From NCBI RefSeq assembly GCF_036199905.1, contig NZ_CP108109.1, forward strand, positions 2,899,501 through 2,963,500: a stretch of DNA of 64,000 nucleotides, read 5' to 3'. Shown here one piece after another: positions 42,868-52,100 of this stretch (its first letter is position 1; each line of letters starts with the position of its first letter). Origin of the DNA: Streptomyces sp. NBC_00223. Lineage in GTDB: Bacteria > Actinomycetota > Actinomycetes > Streptomycetales > Streptomycetaceae. Under the pieces are notes generated by a model. The model was given only the letters and a program-made list of their open reading frames with translations, had not been told where the DNA came from and did not search any database. The position numbers were made by a program, and so were the translations under genes.

Positions 42868-42896
42868 TTGACTCGGTTCACACGTCATGTTGTTAT
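42868..42896 (+). promoter_or_regulatory. Promoter of the two-repeat lipoprotein gene
   Basis: TTGACT (42868-42873), a 17-nt spacer and TGTTAT (42891-42896). The -35 matches the HrdB consensus at 5 of 6; the -10 is weaker. The predicted start of transcription near 42903 leaves a ~47-nt leader. Confidence 0.55.
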
Positions 42897-42949
42897 TGAC
42901 CGGACGGTTCACCGAGCCACCAGGGCTCACCGATCGCAGGGGGTATCCC

Positions 42950-43633
42950 ATGTCCAGGTCTTCGCTCACCTCGCTCGTCGCCGCGAGTGCCACCGCAGCT
43001 GTGATCGCGCTCGGCGCGGTCGCGTGCGGTCCGGCGGACGACACCGGCTCCGCGGCTCCTTCCGGCTCCGACGGAAGCACGGCCTCCGCGCCTGCGAAGC
43101 AGCAGGACAAGAAGCCCGCGGACAAGCCGGCCGAGAAGGCGGCCTTCAAGGGCAGCGGGACCTACCAGGTCGGCTCGGACGTCCAGCCCGGCACCTACCG
43201 GACCACCGGCAACGACGACGGCATGTGCTACTGGGAGCGCAGCAAGGACGCCAAGGGCGACACCGACTCGATCCTGGCCAATGACAACGTCACCGGCAGC
43301 AGCTACGTGACGATCAAGAAGACCGACAAGTTCTTCAAGTCCACGGACTGCAAGGACTGGTTCGCCGTGACCGCCACGAAGTCCGGCACCCCGAAGACCA
43401 AGGTGTCCGGGGACGGTATGTACAAGGTCGGCACGGACATAGCTCCCGGCACGTACAAGAGCACCGGGAACGCGGACGGCATGTGCTACTGGGAGCGCAG
43501 CAAGGACGCCCTGCACGGTATGGAGTCGATCACCGCGAACGACAACGTGACCGGCACCGCCATCGTGACCGTCGCCAAGTCCGACGCCTACTTCAAGAGC
43601 CAGGGCTGCGACGACTGGCGCAAGACCGGCTGA
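42950..43633 (+). CDS. Lipoprotein with two tandem copies of a ~70-residue domain
   Basis: A 227-residue lipoprotein. The lipobox is GAVAC (Cys26). A Ser/Lys/Pro linker leads to two repeats at residues 68-137 and 154-223, offset by 86. Each repeat carries a G-x-Y-x-VG start, a P-GTY turn, the nearly invariant DGMCYWERSKDA, NDNVTG and a final FK-x-x-x-C-x-DW. Each copy has two cysteines that could form one disulphide. The repeats are about half identical, with the central WERSKDA strictly kept. They look like small beta-sandwich wall-facing modules; the ligand is unknown. ATG at 42950 with AGGGGG upstream. The HTH-methylase gene is divergent. Confidence 0.8.
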   Translation: MSRSSLTSLVAASATAAVIALGAVACGPADDTGSAAPSGSDGSTASAPAKQQDKKPADKPAEKAAFKGSGTYQVGSDVQPGTYRTTGNDDGMCYWERSKDAKGDTDSILANDNVTGSSYVTIKKTDKFFKSTDCKDWFAVTATKSGTPKTKVSGDGMYKVGTDIAPGTYKSTGNADGMCYWERSKDALHGMESITANDNVTGTAIVTVAKSDAYFKSQGCDDWRKTG

Positions 43634-43708
43634 CCCCGCGCGCCCGCGCTCACGACCACCACGCACGAACGGCGCGGCGCTCCGCCGTGCCTCGGGAAGG
43701 GCTCCACC

Positions 43709-44512
43709 ATGAACGCCAACACCGTCCGGCGCGGCATCACGATCGCCGTGCTGTGCGCGACCGCCGCACTCGGACTCGTCGCGTGCGACGACAGCGGCGA
43801 CACGTCGGCGAAAGCCACGTCGGGCGGTGCCGGCTCGGGCTCCAGCCCGAGCGCCGCCCCGAAGCCGACCACACCGAGCCCGACGCCGCCGGCCCTCGCC
43901 CAGTTGTCGGCCGACGAGATCGTTCACAAGGCCACGGACGCGATGACCTCCACGCGGTCGCTCACGGCCGACATGACGGGTGAGGAAGACGGCAAGCCGA
44001 CCACCTTCCACCTGTCGCTGGACAGCAAGGGAGAGTGCACCGGCCACTTGACGGAGGGCAGCGCGAACGTCGAGATCATCTCGACCCGCACCCACTTCTA
44101 CATGCGGGGGAACGACGCCTTCCTCAAGCAGATGGGCGACGGCACGGTGCAGTTGCTGCACGGCAAGTGGATGAAGACCGCCGCCACCAGCTCCACAGCC
44201 AAGGAGATGAGCAGCTTCTGCGACCTCGACGAGCTGCTCTCCGGATTCAAGGAGAAGGCCCACCGGCCGACGAAGGGCGCGCTGAGCACGCTCGACGGGA
44301 GACGGGTCATACCCGTCAGCGACAAGGACCCGAAGGACGGCTCGACGAGCACCGCCTACATCGCGGCCGACGACACCCCTTATGTGCTGAAGATCGTGAC
44401 GGTCGGAGGCGATGACGCGGGCACCCTCCTGTTCGGCGACTTCGACAAGCCGGTGTCCGCCACCGCGCCGCCCGCCGGCCAGGTCGTGGACATAGACAAG
44501 CTGGGTTCCTGA
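43709..44512 (+). CDS. LprG/LolA-like lipoprotein
   Basis: A 267-residue lipoprotein, lipobox GLVAC (Cys26). After a Ser/Pro linker the domain (about 70-267) begins LSADEIVHKATDAMTSTRSL, the conserved opening helix of LprG/LppX/LolA-type lipid carriers, followed by alternating beta strands (TFHLSLDSKGECTGHL and THFYMRGNDAFLKQM). Such proteins shuttle acylated lipids across the periplasm. It is 75 nt downstream of the two-repeat lipoprotein and probably in one transcript. ATG at 43709 with GGGAAGGG upstream. Confidence 0.72.
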   Translation: MNANTVRRGITIAVLCATAALGLVACDDSGDTSAKATSGGAGSGSSPSAAPKPTTPSPTPPALAQLSADEIVHKATDAMTSTRSLTADMTGEEDGKPTTFHLSLDSKGECTGHLTEGSANVEIISTRTHFYMRGNDAFLKQMGDGTVQLLHGKWMKTAATSSTAKEMSSFCDLDELLSGFKEKAHRPTKGALSTLDGRRVIPVSDKDPKDGSTSTAYIAADDTPYVLKIVTVGGDDAGTLLFGDFDKPVSATAPPAGQVVDIDKLGS

Positions 44513-44672
44513 TCCTTCTCCGAGCCGGCCGGTCGCGACCCGTGGCGACCGGCCGGGCCGGGCCGGTTACGGCCACTGGGGGGATCACCGTGTCCTGTGG
44601 TCTCCCCGGGGCACAGCCTCGTCCCGTATCTTTTCCGGCAGACCGCGACCCAGCTTCCACGGGAGGACGACG

Positions 44673-46331
44673 ATGGACAGGGCCGAGGCCGTGATCCCTG
44701 CGCAGGACACCCGTACGGCGCAGGCCACGGACACGGAGGGGACCGCGGCCGCACAGGGCTTCCGGTTCCGGGTCCCGGGAGCACGCCTGGACCCGTATCT
44801 GCTGGCTGTCGTCTTCTTCGTGGCGTACACGCTGCTGTCGGTGACGCGTTACCGGCGCATGCTCACGATGTCGTGGGACCTGGGCATCTTCGAGCAGGCG
44901 GTGCGGTCCTACTCACAGCTGCACGCGCCGGTCGCGGATCTGAAGGGGCCGGGGTTCAACATCCTGGGCGATCACTTCAGCCCGATCACCGCGCTGATGG
45001 CGCCCTTCTACCGGGTGTTCCCCACACCGGTCACGCTGCTGGTGGCGCAGGCACTGCTCTTCGCGGTGTCGGTGATCCCGATCGCCCGGGTCTCGGCACA
45101 CCTGCTGGGACGGGGACGGGGCCTGGCGATCGGCACGGCCTACGCGCTGTCGTGGGGAGTACAGAAGGCGGTCGAGTTCGACTTCCACGAGATCGCGTTC
45201 GCGATGCCGCTGCTGGCCTTCGCGCTGGAGGCCGTGCTGCGCAGGCGGTGGGCGGCGGCGATGTGGTGGGCGCTGCCGCTGGTCTTCGTCAAGGAGGACA
45301 TGGGCGTCACGGCAGCGGCGATCGGAGCGATCGTCTGGTGGCGCCTGCGGACCACCGCGGAACCGGAGCCGGAGACCGGCACCGGAGCCGTGGCGGAGAG
45401 CGTCGACTCGGCCGACGGCGAGCCGGAGGAAGCCAAGCCGGCGGAAGTCCGGTCGGCGCGGGCACAGGACGAGGACCAGGCCAGGGACCGGGACGAAAAC
45501 GGGGCCGAAAACGGGGCCGAGGCCGGGGACGACGGGAAGGAGCCGCCGCTCAGCGACGCCCTGCGGTACGGCTTTTGGGCGATGGCGCTGACCGCGTTCG
45601 GAGTGGCCGCGTCGGCGCTGGCGTTCGCGGTGATCATCCCGGCGTTCAACCACACGGGCGGCTACGACTACTGGAACAAGCTCAGCGGCAATGGGGCGCC
45701 GATGCCGGGGCACATCCCGTTCGGCACCGCGGTGCACACCCTGCTGTGGATTCTGCTGCCGACCAGCGGGCTGCTGGCGCTGCGGTCTCCGCTGTTCCTG
45801 GCGGCGCTGCCGACGATCGGGTGGCGGTTCGTCTCGCACGACGACCACTACTGGGGGACGGACTGGCACTACAGCGCGGTGCTGATGCCGGTGATCTTCC
45901 TGGCGCTGGTGGACGCCGCGGCGCTGTCGCGCGGGAGCCGGCGACCGTGGCTGAGGTCGTACGCCTCCGGGGTACCGGCGGCGGCGGTCGGGGCGGCGCT
46001 GGCGCTGACTTTGACATTGCCGCTGGCCTCGCTCAGCCACGGGGACACCTACAAGGTGGACGCGCACACCAAGGCCGTCGAGAAGCTGCTCGACCAGGTC
46101 CCGGACGGCGCGACGGTGGAGGCCAACGTCGGTCCGATCAGCCGCCTGGTGCACCGCACGACGGTGTACTGGGTGGGCAACACCCCCGGGGTGAACCCGG
46201 ACTACATCGTGATCGACAACTCGTCGGGGTGGGTGTCGGACCCGGTCACCTACGCCAAGCAGCTGCATCCGACGGCCACATACACCCAGCTCGTCAGCTC
46301 GGAGGGCTACGTCATCCTCCACCGCGACTGA
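44673..46331 (+). CDS. DUF2079 multi-pass membrane protein
   Basis: A 552-residue membrane protein of the DUF2079 family, glycosyltransferase-C-like. It has about 10 helices, with YRRMLTMSWDLGIFEQAVRSY and GDHFSPITALMAPFYRVFP as family landmarks near residues 60-125. A large acidic cytoplasmic insertion, Glu/Asp/Arg/Lys rich, lies around residues 230-295 and is not usual for the family. The rest has helices and a C-terminal extracellular stretch. The family's substrate is unknown; relatives transfer sugars from polyprenyl carriers. ATG at 44673 with GGGAGGAC upstream. Confidence 0.85.
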   Translation: MDRAEAVIPAQDTRTAQATDTEGTAAAQGFRFRVPGARLDPYLLAVVFFVAYTLLSVTRYRRMLTMSWDLGIFEQAVRSYSQLHAPVADLKGPGFNILGDHFSPITALMAPFYRVFPTPVTLLVAQALLFAVSVIPIARVSAHLLGRGRGLAIGTAYALSWGVQKAVEFDFHEIAFAMPLLAFALEAVLRRRWAAAMWWALPLVFVKEDMGVTAAAIGAIVWWRLRTTAEPEPETGTGAVAESVDSADGEPEEAKPAEVRSARAQDEDQARDRDENGAENGAEAGDDGKEPPLSDALRYGFWAMALTAFGVAASALAFAVIIPAFNHTGGYDYWNKLSGNGAPMPGHIPFGTAVHTLLWILLPTSGLLALRSPLFLAALPTIGWRFVSHDDHYWGTDWHYSAVLMPVIFLALVDAAALSRGSRRPWLRSYASGVPAAAVGAALALTLTLPLASLSHGDTYKVDAHTKAVEKLLDQVPDGATVEANVGPISRLVHRTTVYWVGNTPGVNPDYIVIDNSSGWVSDPVTYAKQLHPTATYTQLVSSEGYVILHRD

Positions 46332-46358
46332 GCGGGCCCGCGGGGGCGGCTCCCGGGA

Positions 46359-47282
46359 TCAGTCCAGCGGATAGTCGACGTAGGCGAAGCGGCGGCTGTC
46401 GGGGGCCCAGCTGTTGACGTTGAGGCTGCCCTGGCCGCCGAAGAAGGCCAAAACGTCCCGCCGGCCGCCGCCGTCCGGGTCGATGACGCGCAGGATCACG
46501 TCACGGTCGGCCGGGTGGCCCTCGGTGCCGGGCGGGAAACTGATGTAGAGGATGTGGCGGCCGTCGGGCGAGGGGTGGGGGAACCAGTTGACCCGCTCGT
46601 CCGAGGTGAGTCGGGTGAGTTCGGAGCCGTCCGGGCGCATCCGGAAGAGCTGGGCATGGCCCGGAGTGGTCGCGCCGTGCTCGGAGTTGAAGAGAATCCA
46701 GTGGCCGTCCGGGGTGAATTCCGGACCGTCGGCGGGAGCGGCGCTGTCGGTCAGCCGGATGTCGGGGCCGCCGCCGGACGGCACGGTGAAGATGTTGCGG
46801 TAGCCCCACTCGTCGCCGCCGTGGGGTTCGACGCCGACATAGGCGAGGGTGCCGCCGTCGGGTGAGATGCCGTGCAGGAAGTGGCGGAAGGGGCCGGGCA
46901 GTTGCTCATTGGTGACCCGCCGGGTGGGGCCGCCCTCGAAGGGGACGGCGTGAATGTGCCCGTCCCCGGCCGACAGATAGATCGTGCGGCCGTCCGGGGA
47001 GAGCACATGGTCGTTGTTGGCGTCGGTGACGGAACCGGTGTCGATCACCTCGGGCCCGGGGCCGTCGCCGGGAGTGGCGTCCGCGGGGATCCGCAGAAGC
47101 AGCCCGTCCTGGTTGAAGACCAGCCAGCGGCCGTCCGGAGACCAGTTGGGCGCCTCCAGGGCGCTGTCCGCCGTCTCGTGGACCAGCCGCGGCTCGCCGC
47201 CGTCGATGTCCCCGACCAGCAGCCGGGCGCGCTGGCCGGGGGCGAGCGGCCGGATGTTCGTACCCGCAGCGGTGATCGTCAC
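46359..47282 (-). CDS. TolB-like beta-propeller (PD40 repeats) protein
   Basis: A 307-residue protein made of six-bladed-propeller repeats: APNWSPDGRWLVFNQDG, HVLSPDGRTIYLSAGDG, HGISPDGGTLAYVGVE, EFTPDGHWILFNSE, PHPSPDGRHILYISF and SWAPDSRRFAYVDY. No signal peptide is present with the GTG start at 47282; an upstream extension is blocked by the terminator hairpin. It likely binds a protein or saccharide partner. Cytoplasmic location is implied by the lack of a signal. It is convergent with the DUF2079 gene. Confidence 0.85.
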   Translation of the reverse strand: MTITAAGTNIRPLAPGQRARLLVGDIDGGEPRLVHETADSALEAPNWSPDGRWLVFNQDGLLLRIPADATPGDGPGPEVIDTGSVTDANNDHVLSPDGRTIYLSAGDGHIHAVPFEGGPTRRVTNEQLPGPFRHFLHGISPDGGTLAYVGVEPHGGDEWGYRNIFTVPSGGGPDIRLTDSAAPADGPEFTPDGHWILFNSEHGATTPGHAQLFRMRPDGSELTRLTSDERVNWFPHPSPDGRHILYISFPPGTEGHPADRDVILRVIDPDGGGRRDVLAFFGGQGSLNVNSWAPDSRRFAYVDYPLD

Positions 47283-47294
47283 ATCGGCACACTA

Positions 47295-47326
47295 ACGTGC
47301 CCCGCTCCCGGAGGAGCGGGGCACGT
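47295..47326 (-). terminator. Perfect terminator hairpin downstream of the chitinase
   Basis: 14-bp perfect arms, ACGTGCCCCGCTCC (47295-47308) and its complement (47313-47326), with the tetraloop CGGA. It is 100 nt past the chitinase stop, and its distal end is 13 nt from the TolB-like start, so it also separates the two genes. Confidence 0.85.
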
Positions 47327-47367
47327 CGGCCCCTGAGCGGCGGCGGACGCCGGAGCGGGAGCCCGAA

Positions 47368-47406
47368 GTGGGCGCTCGCGGTGGGCGCTCGCGGTGGGCG
47401 CCCGCG
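47368..47406. repeat. Three 13-bp tandem repeats
   Basis: GTGGGCGCTCGCG at 47368 and 47381, then a copy with one change (GTGGGCGCCCGCG) at 47394. They lie between the chitinase stop and its terminator. Confidence 0.8.
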
Positions 47407-47425
47407 CCGGGCGGAAGGGGGCGGC

Positions 47426-48523
47426 TCAGCAGGAGAGGTTGTTGCCCGCGGGGACGCCGAGGAGGGACACAAAGCTCTGGTAGGCGTTGATGCGGCTCTG
47501 CACCTGGGCGGGGTTGCCGCCGTTGCACTCGATGCTGCCGTTGATGCTGCGGATGGTCTCGCCGAAGCCGGCGCCGTTGACCATGGCGTTGTGCGGGGTC
47601 ATGGTGCCGGGGCCGGACTGGGTGTTCCAGTACCAGAGCCCGGTCTTCCAGGCGACCGCCGAGTCGGTCTGGACGAGGTTCGGGTTGTGCAGGAGGTCGA
47701 TCCCGAGGGCGTCACCGGCCGCCTTGTAGTTGAAGTTCCAGCTGAGCTGGATGGGCCCGCGCCCGTAGTACGCGGCCTGCCCGGCCGGGCAGCCGTAGGA
47801 CTGGCTCGTGTCGCAGTAGTGCGGGTAGTTGGCCGTGTTCTGCTCGACGATGTAGACGAGGCCGCCCGTCTCGTGGCTGACGTTGGCGAGGAAGGCGGCG
47901 GCCTCCTGCTTCTTGACGGTGTCGCTGCCGGTGTTGGCGAACCCGGGGTACGCGCTCAGCGCCGCGGTGAGGCCGCTGTAGGTGTAGAAGGAGTTCCGGT
48001 TCGGGAACATCTGGTTGAACTGCGCCTCGCTGACCACGAATCCACCGTTGTTCGGCGGGGTGGTGGGCGGCGTGGTCGAGCCGCCGCCGCAGGTGTACGG
48101 GTCCCAGTACCAGGTGCTGATCGTCGGGTCGTAGCCCGGGTTGTCGTGCGAGGCCCGGTAGAAGTTGCCGTTGGTGTATCGGACGATGTCGCCGGTGACA
48201 TAGGCGTGGCCCGCGACCCAGGCCGGGTAGGAACAGGTGCCGCCGCTGCCGCCGGTCGTTCCGCCGCTGCCGCCCGAGGAGCCGCAGGAGCCCTGGTCGG
48301 CCCAGACGTCGGCGGCGCCGGGCGTCTCGCCCTGCGTCCACCACTTGGCCAGCCAGTTGTGGCTGTTGTAGGAGGCGGACATGCCGCCGGTGTAGACCGA
48401 GGACGAGTTCCACGCCGACGCGCAGGTGGCGGCGGAGGCGGTGGACGCCATGGGTACGAGGATCGCGAGGCCGACGGCGACCGCGAGGGCCGTCAGAAGG
48501 GCGATGATCCGCTGTCTCGACAC
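47426..48523 (-). CDS. Family 19 chitinase with two chitin-binding modules
   Basis: A 365-residue secreted chitinase. The GTG at 48523 has AAGGAGTG upstream. The signal peptide covers ~1-32. The two carbohydrate-binding modules of the CBM5/12 kind are at 33-81 (WLAKWWTQGETPG) and 96-146 (WVAGHAYVTGDIVRY ... WYWDPYTCG), joined by Gly/Thr linkers. The GH19 catalytic domain (162-365) has the general-acid glutamate in SHETGG (E218), the second acid near E227, and YYGRGPIQLSWNFNY. It hydrolyses chitin from fungi or insects. Its upstream region has two DasR-type boxes, so it should be induced by chito-oligosaccharide/GlcNAc signals. Confidence 0.95.
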   Translation of the reverse strand: MSRQRIIALLTALAVAVGLAILVPMASTASAATCASAWNSSSVYTGGMSASYNSHNWLAKWWTQGETPGAADVWADQGSCGSSGGSGGTTGGSGGTCSYPAWVAGHAYVTGDIVRYTNGNFYRASHDNPGYDPTISTWYWDPYTCGGGSTTPPTTPPNNGGFVVSEAQFNQMFPNRNSFYTYSGLTAALSAYPGFANTGSDTVKKQEAAAFLANVSHETGGLVYIVEQNTANYPHYCDTSQSYGCPAGQAAYYGRGPIQLSWNFNYKAAGDALGIDLLHNPNLVQTDSAVAWKTGLWYWNTQSGPGTMTPHNAMVNGAGFGETIRSINGSIECNGGNPAQVQSRINAYQSFVSLLGVPAGNNLSC

Positions 48524-48574
48524 GTGACCACTCCTTAGGGGGGATGAGTGGGGTCGAGGGAGCACTCAAACGCT

Positions 48575-48606
48575 TTGGTCTGGACCTGTCAAGGGTCCAG
48601 ACCAAT
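48575..48606 (-). promoter_or_regulatory. Two DasR-type boxes (dre) upstream of chitinase
   Basis: TGGTCTGGACCT (48576-48587) and GGTCCAGACCA (48594-48604) each resemble the DasR consensus ACTGGTCTAGACCACT and the 12-bp repeats of classical Streptomyces chitinase promoters. They also form an inverted repeat. They lie 53-83 nt before the chitinase start. Confidence 0.75.
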
Positions 48607-48662
48607 AATCAGCCTTCCGGGTGCCCGCGCCGATCCGGGAAAGGGCCGGCGCGGGCGGGTGT

Positions 48663-49037
48663 TCAGGCCGAGGCAGCGAGGTCGCCCGCGAAGACGATCA
48701 TCTGGTCGATCCGGTCGTCGCGCAGGTGCACCACATCGGTGCCGGACAGCCGCGGACCGTCGTCGGGCGTGCTGAACACCCACTGGTAGCGCGCCCATTC
48801 CCCGGGAACGTCCACCTCCGAGCGCCGCGCCATGGTGCCCGGCCCGGCCGGATGACGCCGCATCTCAAGGACGAACCGCTCCACCGCCTCGGTCCCGTCA
48901 CTGCGCCCCAGGGGTCCCCAGAAGATCACATCCGGCGTGAGGGCCTGGGACAGCAGTTCCGTGACATAGCTGTCGGCCGAGGCGTTGAAAGCCGCGATGA
49001 AGAGGTCGATGGCTGACTGAGCCGCTTTTTCCTGCAT
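48663..49037 (-). CDS. SnoaL-like/NTF2-fold protein
   Basis: A 124-residue protein of the NTF2-like (SnoaL/ketosteroid-isomerase) fold: a helical opening AAQSAIDLFIAAFNAS, a strand-rich middle with VFSTPDDGPRLSGTDVVHLR and the terminal helix DDRIDQMIVFAGD. The fold is used by epoxide hydrolases, polyketide cyclases and stress proteins; no catalytic residues can be assigned. No signal peptide. Start: ATG at 49037. It stands alone beside mfd. Confidence 0.75.
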   Translation of the reverse strand: MQEKAAQSAIDLFIAAFNASADSYVTELLSQALTPDVIFWGPLGRSDGTEAVERFVLEMRRHPAGPGTMARRSEVDVPGEWARYQWVFSTPDDGPRLSGTDVVHLRDDRIDQMIVFAGDLAASA

Positions 49038-49074
49038 CAGCCTGTCCTACCAGAGCCGGTCGCCCTCCGTGGAG

Positions 49075-49105
49075 ACCGCACACCTGACCGCACACCTGAC
49101 CGCAC
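49075..49105. repeat. 12-bp tandem repeat (2.6 copies)
   Basis: ACCGCACACCTG at 49075 and 49087, then a partial third copy at 49099. It lies just upstream of the SnoaL-like gene start, between it and mfd. Confidence 0.7.
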
Positions 49106-49186
49106 GCAAACCCGGCGGCACCCCACACCGCCGCCGCGCCCGCACGCACCCCGGCCCGCCCGCACCCCCGGCCCGCACGGGCCGGC

Positions 49187-52100
49187 TCAGTTGTCCAGCA
49201 CCGTCGTCAGGAACTCCGCCGTCCACTCCAGCAGTTGCCGCCCCACCACCGGCTTGCCGCCGATCCTGGCGGTGGCCGGGCGCGGCACCAGCACCTGCTT
49301 GGCCGCGTGCTTGATCACCGACCGCGGATAGATCCGCCCGAGCCGCAACTCCTGCGACTCGCGCAGGTCCACGGGCCCGAACCGCACATTCGCGCCCTGG
49401 AGCGTGATGTCGCTGACCCCGACCTTGCGGGCCAGCATCCGCAGCCCCGCGACCAGCAGCAGATTCTCCACCGGCTCGGGCAGCTTGCCGTACCGGTCGG
49501 AGAGTTCCTCCCGGACCGCCGTGATGTCCTCGGCCGAGTTCGCGGCGGCGATGGCCCGGTACGCCTGGAGCCGCAGCCGCTCGCCGGGCGCGTAGTCGTG
49601 CGGGACATGCGCGTCCACCGGAAGCTCGATCTTGACTTCGAGCAGCGTCTCCTCCGGCTCGCCGCCCGACTCCAGCGCCGAGCGGTAGTCGGCGACCGCC
49701 TCGCCCACCATCCGTACGTACAGGTCGAAGCCGACGCCCGCGATGTGCCCGGACTGCTCGCCGCCGAGCAGATTGCCCGCGCCGCGGATCTCCAGGTCCT
49801 TCATCGCCACGTACATGCCCGCGCCCATCTCGGTGTGCTGGGCGATCGTGGCCAGCCGCTCGTGCGCGGTCTCGGTCAGCGGCTTCTCCGGCGGGTACAG
49901 GAAGTACGCGTAGCCGCGCTCGCGCGAGCGCCCCACCCGTCCCCGCAGCTGGTGGAGCTGGGACAGCCCGAAGGTGTCACCGCGTTCCACGATGAGCGTA
50001 TTGGCGTTCGGGATGTCGATACCCGACTCGACGATCGTCGTGGACACCAGGACGTCGAACCTCTTCTCCCAGAAGTCCACCACCACCTGCTCCAGCTGCG
50101 ACTCCCCCATCTGCCCGTGCGCGGTGGCGATCCGCGCCTCCGGCACGATGGCCCGCAGCCGCGCCGCCGCCCGGTCGATGGACTCGACCCGGTTGTGGAT
50201 GTAGAAGACCTGGCCCTCGCGCAGCAGTTCACGGCGGATGGCCGCGCCGATCTGCTTCTCCTCGTACGGTCCGACGAACGTCAGCACCGGGTGGCGTTCC
50301 TCCGGCGGGGTGGTGATCGTGGACATCTCCCGGATGCCGGTGACCGCCATCTCCAGGGTGCGCGGGATCGGCGTCGCGGACATGGTCAGCACGTCCACGT
50401 TCGCCCGCAGCTTCTTCAGCTGCTCCTTGTGCTCGACGCCGAACCGCTGCTCCTCGTCGACGATCACCAGCCCCAGGTCCTTGAACTTCGTCTCCGACGA
50501 GAACAGCCGGTGCGTGCCGATCACCACGTCGACCGACCCGTCCCGCAGCCCCTCCAGCACCGCCTTGGCCTCGCTGTCGGTCTGGAAGCGGGACAGCGCC
50601 CGTACGTTCACCGGGAACTGCGCGTACCGCTCGGAGAAGGTGCCGAAGTGCTGCTGCACCAGCAGCGTGGTCGGCACCAGGACGGCCGCCTGCTTGCCGT
50701 CCTGCACCGCCTTGAACGCCGCCCGCACCGCGATCTCCGTCTTGCCGTAGCCCACGTCGCCGCAGATCAGCCGGTCCATCGGCACGGACTTCTGCATGTC
50801 CTCCTTGACCTCGGCGATGGTGGTGAGCTGGTCGGGCGTCTCCACGTAAGGGAAGGCGTCCTCCAGCTCGCGCTGCCAGGGGGTGTCCGGACCGAAGGTG
50901 TGGCCAGGGGCGGCCATCCGCGCCGAGTACAGCCGGATCAGGTCGGCGGCGATCTCCTTGACGGCCTTCTTCGCCCGCGCCTTGGTCTTCGTCCAGTCCG
51001 CGCCGCCGAGCCGGTGCAGCGAAGGCGCCTCGCCGCCCACGTACTTGGTGACCTGCTCCAGCTGCTCGGTCGGCACGAAGAGCCGGTCGCCGGGCTGGCC
51101 GCGCTTGGCCGGGGCGTACTCCACCACCAGATACTCACGGGTCGCGCCCTGGACGGTGCGCTGCACCATCTCCACATAGCGGCCGACGCCGTGCTGCTCA
51201 TGGACGATGTAGTCGCCACTGACCAGGGTCAGCGGGTCGATGGTCTTGCGGCGGCGGGACGGCATGCGTCCCATGTCCTTGGTGGACGACCGCTGCCCCG
51301 ACAGATCGGTCTCGGTCAGCACCGCGAGCCGCAGCGCCGGGTCGATGAAGCCGTGCTCGATCGAGCCGGTCGCCACGTGCACGACCGACGGCGCCACCGT
51401 GGCCAGTTCGACGTCGAGGCGGGCCGCGATGCCCTCGCCGCCCAGCACCTCCACCATGCGGGCGGCCGGGCCGTGGCCCTCGGTGACGTACACCGTCCGC
51501 CAGCCGTCCGCGAGCCAGCCCTTGGTGTCGGCCAGCGCGCGGGCCGTGTCGCCCCGGTAGAGCTCGGGGGCGCGCATGCCCAGCCGCAGTGTGTCGCCGT
51601 CGTCCGGCAGGCCGGCCTCGTCGGCGGCGAAGGGGCTCACCGACCACCAGGGGGTGCCCAGTTCACGGGCCCGGTCGCGGACGTCGGCCAGCGACCACAG
51701 CGAGGCCGCGCCCAGGTCGACCGGCGCCTCGCCGCCGCCCGCGGACGCCGCCCACGACGCCTCCAGGAACTCCTGCGAGGTCGCCACCAGGTCACCGGCC
51801 CGGGTACGGACCCGCTCCGGGTCGCACACCACGGCCATCGTGCCGGCCGGCAGCACGTCGAGCAGCAGCTCCATGTCGTCCACGAGCACCGGCGCAAGGG
51901 ACTCCATGCCCTCGACCGCGATGCCCTCGGCGATCTTGTCGAGCATCTCGCCGAGTTCCGGGTACTCGGCCGCCAGGGCCGCCGCCCGGGCCCTGACCTC
52001 CTCGGTGAGCAGCAGCTCACGGCAGGGCGGCGCCCACAGCCCGTGCTCGGCGACTTCGAGCGACCGCTGGTCGGCGACCTTGAAGTACCGGATCTCCTCG

